Assembly (NCBI RefSeq): GCF_012726235.1
Contig: NZ_JAASAH010000002.1
Coordinates: forward strand, 186,001-250,000
Reading direction: 5' to 3'
DNA from: Streptomyces sp. HNM0574
GTDB lineage: Bacteria; Actinomycetota; Actinomycetes; Streptomycetales; Streptomycetaceae
DNA length: 64,000 nucleotides
In this document: positions 18,663-27,297 of the stretch, in pieces
Position numbering within the stretch: the first letter of the stretch is position 1
How the letters are laid out: every line of letters begins with the position of its first letter
Program-made: the position numbers and the translations under genes
Notes under the pieces: model-generated
Databases searched by the model: none
What the model saw: only the letters and a program-made list of their open reading frames with translations
Told to the model about the DNA's origin: nothing

Positions 18663-19904
18663 GTGCTGCAACTCGGTCAGACCCGGGACCCCAAGGCGCT
18701 GGTCCCGGGAGAGCCCTCGAAGCTGGACGCCACGGCAGACAAGCTCGACACGTACGCGGAAAAGCTCGACGGCATCGGGGACCGGCTCGGAGCCGTCCGC
18801 ATCCCCGGCTGGACGGGCAAGGCCAGCGACGGGTTCTGGGACGACTTCTCGGGCCAGAAGAAGCGCTGGTACCGCGGCTCGGACTCGCTGGGCAAAACCG
18901 CCACCGCGCTCCGCGACTACGCCGGCACTCTCGAATGGGCCCAGACCCAGGCCGATGACGCGATCCGGAAGTTCGAGAAGGGCGACGAGGACGAGGCCAC
19001 CTCGATCCTGAAGACGGCGCGCGAACGCGTCGAATCGGCAGGCGAGAGGGCGACCAAGAAGTTCGAGGCACAGGACGGCGGAGCGGGCGACGCCCCGGAC
19101 TGGCTGTTCTGGTCTCAGGGGGCCGCGAGCAGTGAGGGCAAGACCTCCAAGGACGTCAAGCAGCAGGAATACGGTGGGCTGAACCCCAACAGGCCCAAAA
19201 CCTGGGGTGATTTCAAGGACCTGTCTGCAAGGGACCGCGAGGAACTCCGGGATCAGACCAAGGGCAACGGCCCGGGCATCAGCGTGGCGGGCCCCTCGGT
19301 CAGCGGCAAAGCCAACGTCTGGGGTGAAGACGTCAAGGGACGCGGCGAGTTCGCGGGCGGCGACGTCTCCGGCAAAGCAGGCGTGGAACTGCTGGGCGTC
19401 GAGGGCCAGGCAGGCGTCGGGGCCCGCGACGGCAACGCCACGGCCAGCGCTTCGGCGAAGGCGTACCTGGCCCAGGCAACGGCGGAGGGCAAGTACGAGG
19501 CCGGCTATTTCGCCGCCTCCGGCAAGGCGAATGCCTCGGCGGCCGCGGAAGCGGCCGCCCAGGGCAGCATCGGCAAGGACGGAGTGCACGCCGAAGCCAG
19601 TGCCGCCGCGGTGGCCAGGGCCAGCGCGGAAGGGCACGCCGACGTCGCCGGAATCGGAGCCGGTGTCAAGGGCGAAGCCTGGGCCGGTGCCGGGGCGGAG
19701 GCCAAGTTCGACTCCGGTTTCAACGACGAAGGAAAGTTCGTCATCGGCGCCGAAGCCGGTATCGGTCTCGGCGTCGGCGCGAAGCTCGGCGGGTCGATCG
19801 AGATCGACCCGGGCAAGGTCTCCGATGCGGTCAGCGACGGCGTGGACGCGGTCGGGGACTTCGCCGGGGACGCCAAGGACACCGTCACCGGATGGTTCGA
19901 CTGA
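18663..19904 (+). CDS. Putative type VII-secreted protein with WXG-fold N-terminus and Gly/Ala-rich C-terminus
   Basis: 413 aa, GTG start. The N-terminal domain (about residues 15-125) is helical with W50-T-G52 in a 'IPGWTGKASDGFWDDF' turn, as in T7SS-signal domains of actinobacterial polymorphic proteins. A linker containing 'PDWLFWSQG' follows. From about residue 205 to 380 the sequence is built of alternating small residues (A, G, S, V, E, K) with recurring 'GxGAxAxA' strings, few large hydrophobics and one Trp; it ends in an acidic amphipathic segment ('VDAVGDFAGDAKDTVTGWFD'). No nuclease, ADP-ribosyltransferase or deaminase motif is seen. It could be a surface-structural or pore-type effector; function unproven. 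Confidence 0.7.
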   Translation: MLQLGQTRDPKALVPGEPSKLDATADKLDTYAEKLDGIGDRLGAVRIPGWTGKASDGFWDDFSGQKKRWYRGSDSLGKTATALRDYAGTLEWAQTQADDAIRKFEKGDEDEATSILKTARERVESAGERATKKFEAQDGGAGDAPDWLFWSQGAASSEGKTSKDVKQQEYGGLNPNRPKTWGDFKDLSARDREELRDQTKGNGPGISVAGPSVSGKANVWGEDVKGRGEFAGGDVSGKAGVELLGVEGQAGVGARDGNATASASAKAYLAQATAEGKYEAGYFAASGKANASAAAEAAAQGSIGKDGVHAEASAAAVARASAEGHADVAGIGAGVKGEAWAGAGAEAKFDSGFNDEGKFVIGAEAGIGLGVGAKLGGSIEIDPGKVSDAVSDGVDAVGDFAGDAKDTVTGWFD

Positions 19905-19972
19905 CCCGCGCCGGGGTGCTCCCGCCCCTTCCGCACACCGTCGTACGCCGTACCGCAAGGAGTTGATCCACC

Positions 19973-20494
19973 ATGCCCGGCACACTGCCGGTGCCGATCG
20001 GCTGCGAGCTCCCGCAGGGCTGGCAGTCGGCGCCCCCGGACGAGGTCGGCGCCCCGAACGCCGCCTTCGTCGCACTGCACATGGCCTCCCGGGGCCAGGG
20101 CTTCATGCCGAACATCACGGTGACCGGACGTCCCCTCGAGGCCTCGGCGAGCCTGCGTTCGCTGGCCGACGCCTCGGTCGCCCGGCTGCGCGAGAACGTC
20201 GGCCCCGTCGAGATCGTCAAACGCACCGAGGTGGGCACCTCGGAGGTTCCGGGGCTCGTCGATCCCCCGGGAATCGTGCAGAACGTGCGGATCCAGGCCA
20301 CCGTGAACGACCAGCCGATGGAGCTCGCACAGAGCCAGTTCCTGCTGGTGCTGGAGGACAAGCACCAGCAGAACGAGCGCGGCGAGATCGAGATCGCGCT
20401 GACGGCCGAGTTCAGCCGGCTGCACGAAGTGCTGGAGGACTTCCAGGACTTCCTCAGGACCGTCCGGCCGGCAGGTGCGGCACCGGCGGCCTGA
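19973..20494 (+). CDS. LpqN/DcrB-like protein of the type VII cassette
   Basis: 173 aa, ATG with AAGGAG ten bases upstream. It has no signal peptide or membrane helix. The pattern 'LPVPIGCELPQGWQSAPPDE' then 'AFVALHMASRGQGFMPNITVTG', followed by a regular helix/strand alternation and 'EIEIALTAEFSRLHEVLEDFQDFL', resembles the DUF1795/DcrB/LpqN fold. In T7SS loci such cytoplasmic proteins are often encoded beside a secreted substrate and may act as chaperone or immunity factor (inference). A long hairpin follows the stop. Confidence 0.6.
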   Translation: MPGTLPVPIGCELPQGWQSAPPDEVGAPNAAFVALHMASRGQGFMPNITVTGRPLEASASLRSLADASVARLRENVGPVEIVKRTEVGTSEVPGLVDPPGIVQNVRIQATVNDQPMELAQSQFLLVLEDKHQQNERGEIEIALTAEFSRLHEVLEDFQDFLRTVRPAGAAPAA

Positions 20495-20495
20495 C

Positions 20496-20543
20496 GGCAG
20501 CGGTAGGTCCATGGGCCCCTGCACTGGGGCCCATGGAGCTGCC
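20496..20543 (+). terminator. Hairpin terminator after the type VII cassette operon
   Basis: Imperfect hairpin starting 2 bp after the stop at 20494. The core arms TCCATGGGCCCC (20508-20519) and GGGGCCCATGGA (20526-20537) pair perfectly, extended by GGCAGC/GCTGCC at the base with a bulge. Confidence 0.75.
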
Positions 20544-20612
20544 GCGCCCAGCGTGATTTCCCCAAGCCGACGCAGTTGGCGCGTCATAGGATCGATCGGA
20601 GATGGTGGTGGC

Positions 20613-21296
20613 ATGGAAGCCGTGATCGTGCTGGTGTTCTTCGGGGTCGTGTACCTGGTCACCCGGAAGTACAGGGCCAAGCGTTCGGAGAGCCGGGGGC
20701 AAGGGCCTGAGGAGCTGAAAGCTCTGGCGGAGAGCCGGGGGTGGACCTATGAGAGGAATGTGCCCCGGCTGATCGACGAGTTCGGCGGCGCTGGTCCGCT
20801 GCCGGTGACGAAGGGCGTCGCGGGCGGGGATGTCGTCTCCGGGACACACCGCGGATCTCCCTTCCGGGCGTTCGAGCACTCGTGGTCCACGAGTTCCCCC
20901 ACCTCCGCCGAGATCGGAGAGACGCACGCGGATCGGATCAACTGCCACTCGGTCTGGGCCATGGAACTGAACAGCCCCGCCCCGGAGATCCGCATCCTCA
21001 ACCGCACCTGGCACCAAAAGCTCAAGCGCGGCACCCCGCTCACCACCGGCATCCCCCGCTTCGACGACAACTTCCACATCACCGCCGAGGACGAAGCGGC
21101 CGCCCGCACCCTCCTCCACGGCGACCTGGGCCAATTCCTCCTGAACGACGGCCGCTTCGGCGACCTGCAACTCGAAATCCGTGGCAACACCCTCATCACC
21201 TGGCGCACCAAGCACAAGCTCACCCCCGAAACCCTCGACGCCCCGCTGGACTTCCTCGCCGACGTCGTGGAGCACCTCCCCGCGCGCACCCCGTAG
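20613..21296 (+). CDS. Membrane-anchored protein of unknown function (cassette gene with a truncated paralogue)
   Basis: 227 aa. The N-terminal helix 'AVIVLVFFGVVYLVTRKYRAKR' (residues 3-24) is a membrane anchor with positive residues on its C-terminal side, so the rest should be cytoplasmic. The soluble part has an alternating strand pattern and the conserved-looking blocks AESRGW, DEFGGAGPLP and TKGVAGG, and ends 'LDAPLDFLADVVEHLP'. No known family recognised. A relic of the same gene lies at 17770-17910, so the two flank the type VII cassette. It lies 118 bp after the upstream gene and its terminator. A role as membrane immunity protein for the 18663-19904 product is a possibility only. 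Confidence 0.7.
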   Translation: MEAVIVLVFFGVVYLVTRKYRAKRSESRGQGPEELKALAESRGWTYERNVPRLIDEFGGAGPLPVTKGVAGGDVVSGTHRGSPFRAFEHSWSTSSPTSAEIGETHADRINCHSVWAMELNSPAPEIRILNRTWHQKLKRGTPLTTGIPRFDDNFHITAEDEAAARTLLHGDLGQFLLNDGRFGDLQLEIRGNTLITWRTKHKLTPETLDAPLDFLADVVEHLPARTP

Positions 21297-21303
21297 GGCG
21301 GCC

Positions 21304-22263
21304 TCACCGTCCCGCGTACATGCGGGCGATGACCTCCTCGATGTCCGGTTCGCGTACCGAGAGGTCGACCAGGGGGTAGTCGGCGGCGATCCGGGCGACG
21401 AGCGGGGCCGCGCTGGCGGAGGAGGGGAAGGCCAGCCACTGGCGGGGGCCCTGGGTGCGGACGGTGCGGGCGCCGTCGATGCCCTCGATGGGCGGGAGTT
21501 CGCGCTCCAGGTCGACCACGAGGGTGCGTTCGCTCTCGCCGATCTCGTGCAGGCCGCCGAGGGCACCGTCGTAGACCAGCCGCCCGTGGTCGATGACCAT
21601 CACGCGCTCGCAGAGCTGCTCGATGTCGGTCAGGTCGTGCGTGGTGAGGAGGACGGTGGTGCCGCGTTCGGCGTTCAGTTCGCGCAGGAAGCGGCGGACC
21701 GTGGCCTTGGTGACGACGTCGAGGCCGATGGTCGGCTCGTCCAGGTAGAGGACCTCGGGGTCGTGCAGCAGCGCGGCCGTGATGTCGCCGCGCATCCGCT
21801 GGCCCAGCGACAGCTGCCGGACGGGGACGTCCAGCAGGCCGCCCAGGTCGAGCAGTTCGACGCAGCGGTCCAGGTTGGCGCGGAAGCGGGCCTCGGGGAC
21901 GCGGTACATGCGGCGCACCAGCGCGTAGCTGTCGCGCAGCGGCAGGTCCCACCACAGCGTGGTGCGCTGGCCGAAGACGACGCCCATCCGCCGGGCCAGC
22001 AGGGCGCGTTGGCGGCTGGGGTCGAGTCCGGCGATGCGCAGCCGGCCGCCGCTGGGCGTGAGGATGCCGGTGAGCATCTTGATGGTGGTGGACTTGCCCG
22101 CGCCGTTGGGCCCGATGTAGCCGACCATCTCGCCGCGCGGCACCGTGAACGAGATCCCGTCCACGGCCCGCACCTCGTGCCGCTCCCGCCGCAGCAGCCC
22201 GGCCCGGCGGCGTACGGAGAAGACCTTCTCCACACCGTCCAGTTCGATGAACCCGTCACCCAT
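21304..22263 (-). CDS. ABC transporter ATP-binding protein (ABC-2 exporter, daunorubicin-resistance type)
   Basis: 319 aa. Walker A GPNGAGKST, a Q-loop region in 'GVVFGQRTTLWWDLP', signature 'LSLGQRMRGD' and Walker B 'VLYLDEPTIGLD' followed by 'LLTTHDLTDIEQL'. The variant signature (LSLGQRMR) and 'FGQRTTLWWDLP' are typical of the ATPases paired with PF06182-type permeases, as here. ATG 22263 is used; GTG 22266 just upstream has slightly better spacing to GGAG. Followed on the same strand by no further gene; the two permease genes lie upstream, so it is the last gene of a three-gene operon. Confidence 0.9.
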   Translation of the reverse strand: MGDGFIELDGVEKVFSVRRRAGLLRRERHEVRAVDGISFTVPRGEMVGYIGPNGAGKSTTIKMLTGILTPSGGRLRIAGLDPSRQRALLARRMGVVFGQRTTLWWDLPLRDSYALVRRMYRVPEARFRANLDRCVELLDLGGLLDVPVRQLSLGQRMRGDITAALLHDPEVLYLDEPTIGLDVVTKATVRRFLRELNAERGTTVLLTTHDLTDIEQLCERVMVIDHGRLVYDGALGGLHEIGESERTLVVDLERELPPIEGIDGARTVRTQGPRQWLAFPSSASAAPLVARIAADYPLVDLSVREPDIEEVIARMYAGR

Positions 22264-22303
22264 CACGCGCGCTCTCCTTCCTGTCGTGAGTCCGCGCCCC
22301 GAA

Positions 22304-22324
22304 AGGGGCCCGGGGAACTGCGCG
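22304..22324. repeat. Interspersed 20-mer repeat copy
   Basis: Reads AGGGGCCCGGGGAACTGCGC, the reverse complement of the recurrent GCGCAGTTCCCCGCGCCCCT with one or two changes. It lies in the gap between the ATPase and permease genes. Confidence 0.7.
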
Positions 22325-22397
22325 AACAAGCCCACACGCACCCGCGGCACACGGACTGCGCCCCCTCATCGGCCGCCCCCACCCCGCCGGACGGCGT

Positions 22398-23288
22398 TCA
22401 GCTCCCCGTGCTCCGGTACGCCCGCAGGCCCGCGCGCCACACCACGCCCGCCGCCGCGCAGCATCCGGCGGCGACCAGTGGGGCGGCGAAATCCAGCCAT
22501 CCCGGCAGGCCCAGCGGGTCGTCCCGGCCCAGGATCCACAGCGCGGGCAGCCAGTTGACGAAGGCGAGGGGCACCACGAAGGTCACCCCGCGCACCAGGT
22601 CGGTGGCGAAGACCGTCGGCGGGTACTGGAGCAGGGTCACCCCGCCGTAGGTGAAGCTGTTCTGCACCTCGGCCGCGTCCTGCGTCCAGAACTGCACGGC
22701 GCCGCCGAGGACGAACAGCGCGCAGAAGATCACGGTCCCGCTGAGCAGCATCACGGGCAGCATGAGCAGCTTGGCGGCCGTCCAGTCGATCTCCAGCCGG
22801 GTCAGCGACCAGCCGAGCACCAGCCCGCTCTGGGTGATCCGCCCGAGCCGCCGCAGCGCGAACCGGTCGGCCGCCGCCTGCGCCAGGACGGGGACGGGAC
22901 GCACCAGCAGCGTGTCCAGGCTGCCGTCGCGAATGCGGGCGCCGATCCGGTCGAAGCTGCCGAGCAGCAGGTCGGCGAGGCCGAAGGCGGTGCAGGCGAC
23001 CCCGTACAGGAAGGCGACCTCGGGCAGCGAGAAGCCGCCGAGCGCGTCGACGTGCGAGAACATGATCATGATCGCGACGAAGTCGAGACAGGTCGTCACG
23101 AAGCTGCCCACGGCGAGCAGCAGGAACGAGGCCCGGTACGCCAGCGCGGAGCGCACCCACATGGCGACGACGAAGCCGTAGGCCCGTACGCCCCACAGCG
23201 CCCGCCCGGCCCACCCGGGCTCGCGCTCGCCGTCGTGGAGCCCCGACTCCCGTGCGGGCGCGGCCTCTTCGAGAGTCCCCTCAGCCAC
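22398..23288 (-). CDS. ABC-2 type permease (PF06182-like)
   Basis: 296 aa with six membrane helices after a charged 30-residue N-terminus. Family-typical blocks: 'GLADLLLGSFDRIGARIRDGSLDTLLVRPVP' in the cytoplasmic loop, which contacts the ATPase, and 'SFTYGGVTLLQYPPTVFATDL' before the last helices. Its start overlaps the upstream permease by 8 bp. With 23281-24090 it should form a heterodimeric export channel; substrate unknown (drug or lipid-linked molecule). Confidence 0.85.
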   Translation of the reverse strand: MAEGTLEEAAPARESGLHDGEREPGWAGRALWGVRAYGFVVAMWVRSALAYRASFLLLAVGSFVTTCLDFVAIMIMFSHVDALGGFSLPEVAFLYGVACTAFGLADLLLGSFDRIGARIRDGSLDTLLVRPVPVLAQAAADRFALRRLGRITQSGLVLGWSLTRLEIDWTAAKLLMLPVMLLSGTVIFCALFVLGGAVQFWTQDAAEVQNSFTYGGVTLLQYPPTVFATDLVRGVTFVVPLAFVNWLPALWILGRDDPLGLPGWLDFAAPLVAAGCCAAAGVVWRAGLRAYRSTGS

Positions 23289-24090
23289 CCTGGACGACCA
23301 CCTTCCGGGTCGCGAGCGCCTGGAGCGCCCGGCCTGCGGCGAACAGCGCCACGATCCACACCGCCTGGAAGGCCAGCGCCTCCAGCACCGCCCACCCGGG
23401 GTACTCGCCCAGCAGGACGTCCGCCGGCACCTGGAGCGTCGCCGCCCAGGGCAGTTGGCGTACGACCTCGCCGAAGGCGCCGGGGAAGACCGTGAGCGGC
23501 AGCAGCATCCCGGAGAAGAACATGCTCAGCAGGGTGCTCAGCATGTTCAGCCCCGTCCCGTCCAGCAGCCAGAAGGCGCTGAGCGCGAAGAGGTAGCGCA
23601 GCCCGAAGCCGGTGACGATGCCGAGCGCGGCCGACAGCAGGAACAGCGCCCAGTGCCAGGGCGAGGACGGCAGCGCGAGGTCGAAGACGAGGGCGCCGAC
23701 GGCCATCGGCACGACGCCGCGGCCGAGCAGGTGGAAGGCGGCCCGGCCGAGGTCGGCGGCGAGCCACCAGAGCTGGAGGTCGGCGGGCCGGTACAGGTCG
23801 ACGGCGACGTCTCCGCTCCGGATACGATCCTGGAGCTCCTCCTGGAACCCTCCGCCGATGAGTGCGGCCGCCGCCAGCAGCGCCTGCCCGGTCCAGACGA
23901 AGGTCAGCGCCTGCGACTGGTCGTATCCGCCCAGATGGGGGCGCTCGCTCCAGAGGGCGATGAAGGTGTAGGCGAGGATGAACCCGAAGGCGGTGTTGGT
24001 GAAGACGCCCGCCGCCGTGGCGGTCCGGTAGGTCGCGTAACGGCGGAAGCCACTGGCCGCTACCGCGAAATAGAGACGTAAACCACGCAT
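23281..24090 (-). CDS. ABC-2 type permease (PF06182-like), first gene of the exporter operon
   Basis: 269 aa with six predicted helices. The loop 'QEELQDRIRSGDVAVDLYRPADLQLWWLAADLGRAA' is the counterpart of the 'RIRDGSLDTLLVRP' loop in the other permease. ATG 24090 was chosen; upstream frame extension is not hydrophobic and runs into the divergent promoter region. Operon order on the minus strand: this permease, second permease, ATPase. Confidence 0.85.
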   Translation of the reverse strand: MRGLRLYFAVAASGFRRYATYRTATAAGVFTNTAFGFILAYTFIALWSERPHLGGYDQSQALTFVWTGQALLAAAALIGGGFQEELQDRIRSGDVAVDLYRPADLQLWWLAADLGRAAFHLLGRGVVPMAVGALVFDLALPSSPWHWALFLLSAALGIVTGFGLRYLFALSAFWLLDGTGLNMLSTLLSMFFSGMLLPLTVFPGAFGEVVRQLPWAATLQVPADVLLGEYPGWAVLEALAFQAVWIVALFAAGRALQALATRKVVVQGG

Positions 24091-24431
24091 CCTTTCGGGC
24101 TCCTTCCCCGTCTTCTCTCTAGCAGGACCAGTCGGAAACGGTCGGATTCGAAAAGCCGGGGGCCGCACGGCCCCGGAGCGAGTCCGGAGCACGGCAGAGC
24201 AGAGATCCGAGAACAGAACCGAAGCGAATCCGAAGCGAGGCAGCCTAGCCGGGGCCCCGAACGGGCAACCACCCATTATTCAGCGGCAGAAGTGACGCAC
24301 GGTACGCGTCCGACCCGCCGTGAGCGGCCCGGACGGCAGGCCCGCACCCGACCCGGGTGCGGATGATGTGACAGTGTTTTATGGGGCGTACGACCGAATC
24401 GCCCGAGTCTGGACGAGGAGTCCCCGAAGAC
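24091..24431. promoter_or_regulatory. Divergent promoter region between the ABC-2 exporter and the PBP gene
   Basis: 341 bp with no gene seen. The middle (24119-24290) is relatively AT-rich for this genome, and GACAGTGTTTTATGG at 24369-24383 is the most promoter-like stretch ahead of the PBP gene. An ATG at 24381 is in frame with the PBP but lacks a ribosome site. No clear operator was identified. Confidence 0.4.
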
Positions 24432-26771
24432 ATGAGTGACGAGCCGAAAGGCGGCGACGAGGGCTGGGAGCCCCGGCCCGACCCCGCCGACGAGGCCACC
24501 GGGCGCCGCCGCACCGGACTGCGGCGGCTGATCCCCACCTGGCGGATGGTGCTGGGCGGGGTGCTGCTGGTGCTCCTCGTCCTCACCGGCGGGCTCATCG
24601 CGGGCTACCAGCTCGTCGACATCCCCTCGCCGAACGACGCAGCCCGCGCCCAGACGAACGTCTACCTCTACTCCGACGGCAGCCAGATCGCGCGGGACGG
24701 CGAGGTCAACCGGGAGAGCGTCAGCCTCTCGCAGATCCCGAAGACCACCCAGCACGCCGTCCTGGCCGCCGAGGACCGCGAGTTCTACCACGAGTCGGCC
24801 GTCGACCCGAAGGCCATGCTCCGCGCGGGCTGGAACATGCTCACCGGCGGAAGCAAGCAGTCCGGATCGACCATCACCCAGCAGTACGTGAAGAACTACT
24901 ACCTGGGCCAGGAGCAGACGCTCACCCGCAAGGCCAAGGAATTCTTCATCGCGCTCAAGCTGGACAACGAGGTCAGCAAGGACGAGATCCTCCGCGGCTA
25001 CCTCAACACCAGCTACTTCGGCCGCAACGCGTACGGCGTCCAGGCCGCCGCCCAGGCGTACTACGGCAAGGACGCCGTCGAGCTCTCCACCGCCGAGGGC
25101 GCCTACCTCGCCGCACTGGTCAACGCCCCCAGCGCCTACGACACCCGCGCCCACCCGGAGAACCGGGGCCGGGCCGTGGCCCGCTGGAACTACGTCCTGG
25201 ACGGCATGGTGAAGGAGGGCTGGCTGAGCCAGTCCGACCGGGACGGCATGAAGTTCCCCGACCCGGACCCGGCCAAGCCGCCGACCGGTCTCTCCGGCGA
25301 GCGCGGCTATCTCGTCGAGGCCGTGAAGAACCACCTGATCGGCAACGACATCGTCGAGGAGCAGGACCTCGCCGCCGGCGGCTACCGCATCACCACGACG
25401 CTCGACCGCGACAAGCAGAAGGCCATGGCGAAGGCCGTCGACGACCGGCTGCTCTCCCAGCTCGACCCCGAGGCCCGCAAGGTCGACGAGCACGTCCGCA
25501 CCGGCGGCGCCTCCGTCGACCCGCGGGACGGGAAGATCGTCGCGATGTACGGCGGCGAGGACTACACCAAGCAGTTCGTGAACATGGCCACCCGCCGGGC
25601 GTACCAGGTCGGTTCGACGTTCAAGCCGTTCATCTTCACCTCCGCGCTGCAGAACGGCTCGCAGACCCAGGACGGCCAGCCGATCACCGCCGACACCACC
25701 TACGACGGCACCAACAAGCGCGAGGTGGTGAACAACGGCCAGGGCACGGGCTACGCACCCGAGAACGAGGACCACAAGTCGTACGGCGAGATCCCCGTCT
25801 CCACCGCGATGGACAAGTCCGTGAACTCGGTCTTCGCCCAGATGGGCGTCGACGTCGGTCCGAAGACGGTCAAGCAGACCGCCATCGACCTCGGCCTCCC
25901 CGCCGGCACCCCGAACATGCCCGAGGACGGCTCCATCTCCCTCGGCGTCGCCACCGCCTCCCCGCTGGACATGGCCCAGGCGTACGGCACGCTCGCCAAC
26001 CACGGCAGGCACGGCCCGTACACCATGGTCGAGAAGGTCACCCACGGCGGCGAGGCCGTCGACCTGCCCGAGACGACGCCCAAGCAGAAGGTCCCGCGCA
26101 GCGCGGCCGACTCCACCACCGCCGTGCTGGAGAGCGTCGTCGAGGGCGGCACCGGCACCGCCGCGCAGGCGGCCGGACGCCCCGCGGCCGGCAAGACCGG
26201 CACCGCCGAGGAGGACAAGGCCGCCTGGTTCGCGGGCTACACCCCCGAACTCGCCACCGTGATCAGCGTGATGGGCCAGGACACCGACACCGGCGCGCAG
26301 AAGCCGCTGTACGGCGCCGCCGGACAGCCCCGCGTCAACGGCGGCGGCTTCCCCGCGCAGATCTGGGCGGACTACACCCGGGAGGCGCTGGAGGGCGAGC
26401 CCGTCACCCAGTTCGAGCTGGAGACCGGCGGCAACGCGCAGGTCCCCAGCTCCCCCGGCACGGAGAGCCCCGGCACCGAGCCGCCGAGCTCGGAGGAGCC
26501 GACCACCGAGCCCCCGCCCAGCAGCGAGGAGCCGACCACCCCGCCCGGCACCGAGCCCCCGCCCACCGACGAGCCGACCGGCCCGCCGCCCACCTCGGGC
26601 CCGGGCATCCCGCCCACGGGCGGCGTCGAGGGCGGCACCACCGGCGGCGATCCGGGCGGCGGCGACCAGGGCGGTACGACCGGCGGCCCGGGCGGCGAGG
26701 ACGGCGGCACCACCGGTGATCCGGGCGGTGGCGGCTGGGACGGCGGCACCGCCCAGGGCCCGTACCCGTAA
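24432..26771 (+). CDS. Bifunctional class A penicillin-binding protein (transglycosylase/transpeptidase)
   Basis: 779 aa. Cytoplasmic N-terminus, one membrane helix (about residues 38-62), then the GT51 transglycosylase domain with 'AVLAAEDREFYHESAVDP' (catalytic Glu) and 'SGSTITQQYVKNYYLG', and the transpeptidase domain with S-T-F-K ('GSTFKPFIF'), S-V-N and K-T-G ('GKTGTAEEDKAAWFAGYT'). It polymerises and crosslinks peptidoglycan outside the membrane. The last ~120 residues are low-complexity, Pro/Ser/Thr/Glu-rich and then Gly/Thr/Asp-rich, an extracellular tail seen in many streptomycete PBPs. ATG 24432 has GGAG upstream. No PASTA domains. Confidence 0.93.
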   Translation: MSDEPKGGDEGWEPRPDPADEATGRRRTGLRRLIPTWRMVLGGVLLVLLVLTGGLIAGYQLVDIPSPNDAARAQTNVYLYSDGSQIARDGEVNRESVSLSQIPKTTQHAVLAAEDREFYHESAVDPKAMLRAGWNMLTGGSKQSGSTITQQYVKNYYLGQEQTLTRKAKEFFIALKLDNEVSKDEILRGYLNTSYFGRNAYGVQAAAQAYYGKDAVELSTAEGAYLAALVNAPSAYDTRAHPENRGRAVARWNYVLDGMVKEGWLSQSDRDGMKFPDPDPAKPPTGLSGERGYLVEAVKNHLIGNDIVEEQDLAAGGYRITTTLDRDKQKAMAKAVDDRLLSQLDPEARKVDEHVRTGGASVDPRDGKIVAMYGGEDYTKQFVNMATRRAYQVGSTFKPFIFTSALQNGSQTQDGQPITADTTYDGTNKREVVNNGQGTGYAPENEDHKSYGEIPVSTAMDKSVNSVFAQMGVDVGPKTVKQTAIDLGLPAGTPNMPEDGSISLGVATASPLDMAQAYGTLANHGRHGPYTMVEKVTHGGEAVDLPETTPKQKVPRSAADSTTAVLESVVEGGTGTAAQAAGRPAAGKTGTAEEDKAAWFAGYTPELATVISVMGQDTDTGAQKPLYGAAGQPRVNGGGFPAQIWADYTREALEGEPVTQFELETGGNAQVPSSPGTESPGTEPPSSEEPTTEPPPSSEEPTTPPGTEPPPTDEPTGPPPTSGPGIPPTGGVEGGTTGGDPGGGDQGGTTGGPGGEDGGTTGDPGGGGWDGGTAQGPYP

Positions 26772-26795
26772 ACCGGACCGCGCCTCTGCGCATGC

Positions 26796-26836
26796 GAACG
26801 GCCCGCCCACCGCGAGGAGCGGTGGGCGGGCCGTTC
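26796..26836. terminator. Bidirectional terminator between pbp and groES-like genes
   Basis: Perfect hairpin: 17-18-bp arms from 26796 and ending 26836 with loop GAGGAG (26814-26819). It lies between the PBP stop (26771) and the minus-strand stop at 26845. Confidence 0.9.
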
Positions 26837-26844
26837 GGCTGCCG

Positions 26845-27222
26845 TCAGAGGTACAGGCCCGTGGAGTCCTCGGAGCCCTGGATGCGCTCGGCGGCGACCG
26901 CGTGCAGATCGCGCTCCCGCATCAGCACGTAGGCCACGCCGCGGACCTCGACCTCGGCCAGGTCCTCCGGGTCGTACAGCACCCGGTCCCCCGCCTCCAC
27001 CGTCCGCACGCTCTGGCCGACGGCGACGACCTCGGCCCAGGCGAGCCGGCGCCCGACGGCGGCGGTCGCGGGGATGACGATGCCGCCCGAGGAGCGGCGC
27101 TCGCCGTCCTCGCCGTCGGTGCTCACGAGCACACGGTCGTGCAGCATCCGGATGGGCAGCTTGTCGTGGTGCGCGGCACTGGCGGCCGCACCGGCCTGGT
27201 GGGTGGACGTCTCGGAACTCAC
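26845..27222 (-). CDS. GroES-like co-chaperonin domain protein
   Basis: 125 aa, GTG start. After a Ala/His-rich N-terminal extension of about 20 residues comes the Cpn10 barrel: 'IRMLHDRVLVSTDGEDGERRSSGGIVIPATA' with a mobile-loop-like 'SSGGIVIP', then 'AEVVAVGQSVRTVEAGDRVLYDPEDLAEVEVRGVAYVLMRERDLHAV'. It is longer than canonical GroES (about 97-102 aa) and has no groEL neighbour. A second, divergent GroES in addition to the main groES-groEL1 is the likely status. Confidence 0.85.
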   Translation of the reverse strand: MSSETSTHQAGAAASAAHHDKLPIRMLHDRVLVSTDGEDGERRSSGGIVIPATAAVGRRLAWAEVVAVGQSVRTVEAGDRVLYDPEDLAEVEVRGVAYVLMRERDLHAVAAERIQGSEDSTGLYL

Positions 27223-27297
27223 GGCTAGACGGTAACCCAGCCCGCCCGCGCCCCGTCCCGGAGCCGTCCGTTCCGGAACGGCCGTCCGCGCGCCCCG

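Noticed and set aside
20659..22350. Long minus-strand frames overlapping the 20613 gene and the ABC ATPase
   Set aside because: They combine different frames around real genes and lack domains; the ATPase itself starts at 22263.
24276..26810. An 844-codon minus-strand frame opposite the PBP gene
   Set aside because: Entirely antisense to a gene with all catalytic motifs; Val/Gly/Leu-rich translation without domains.
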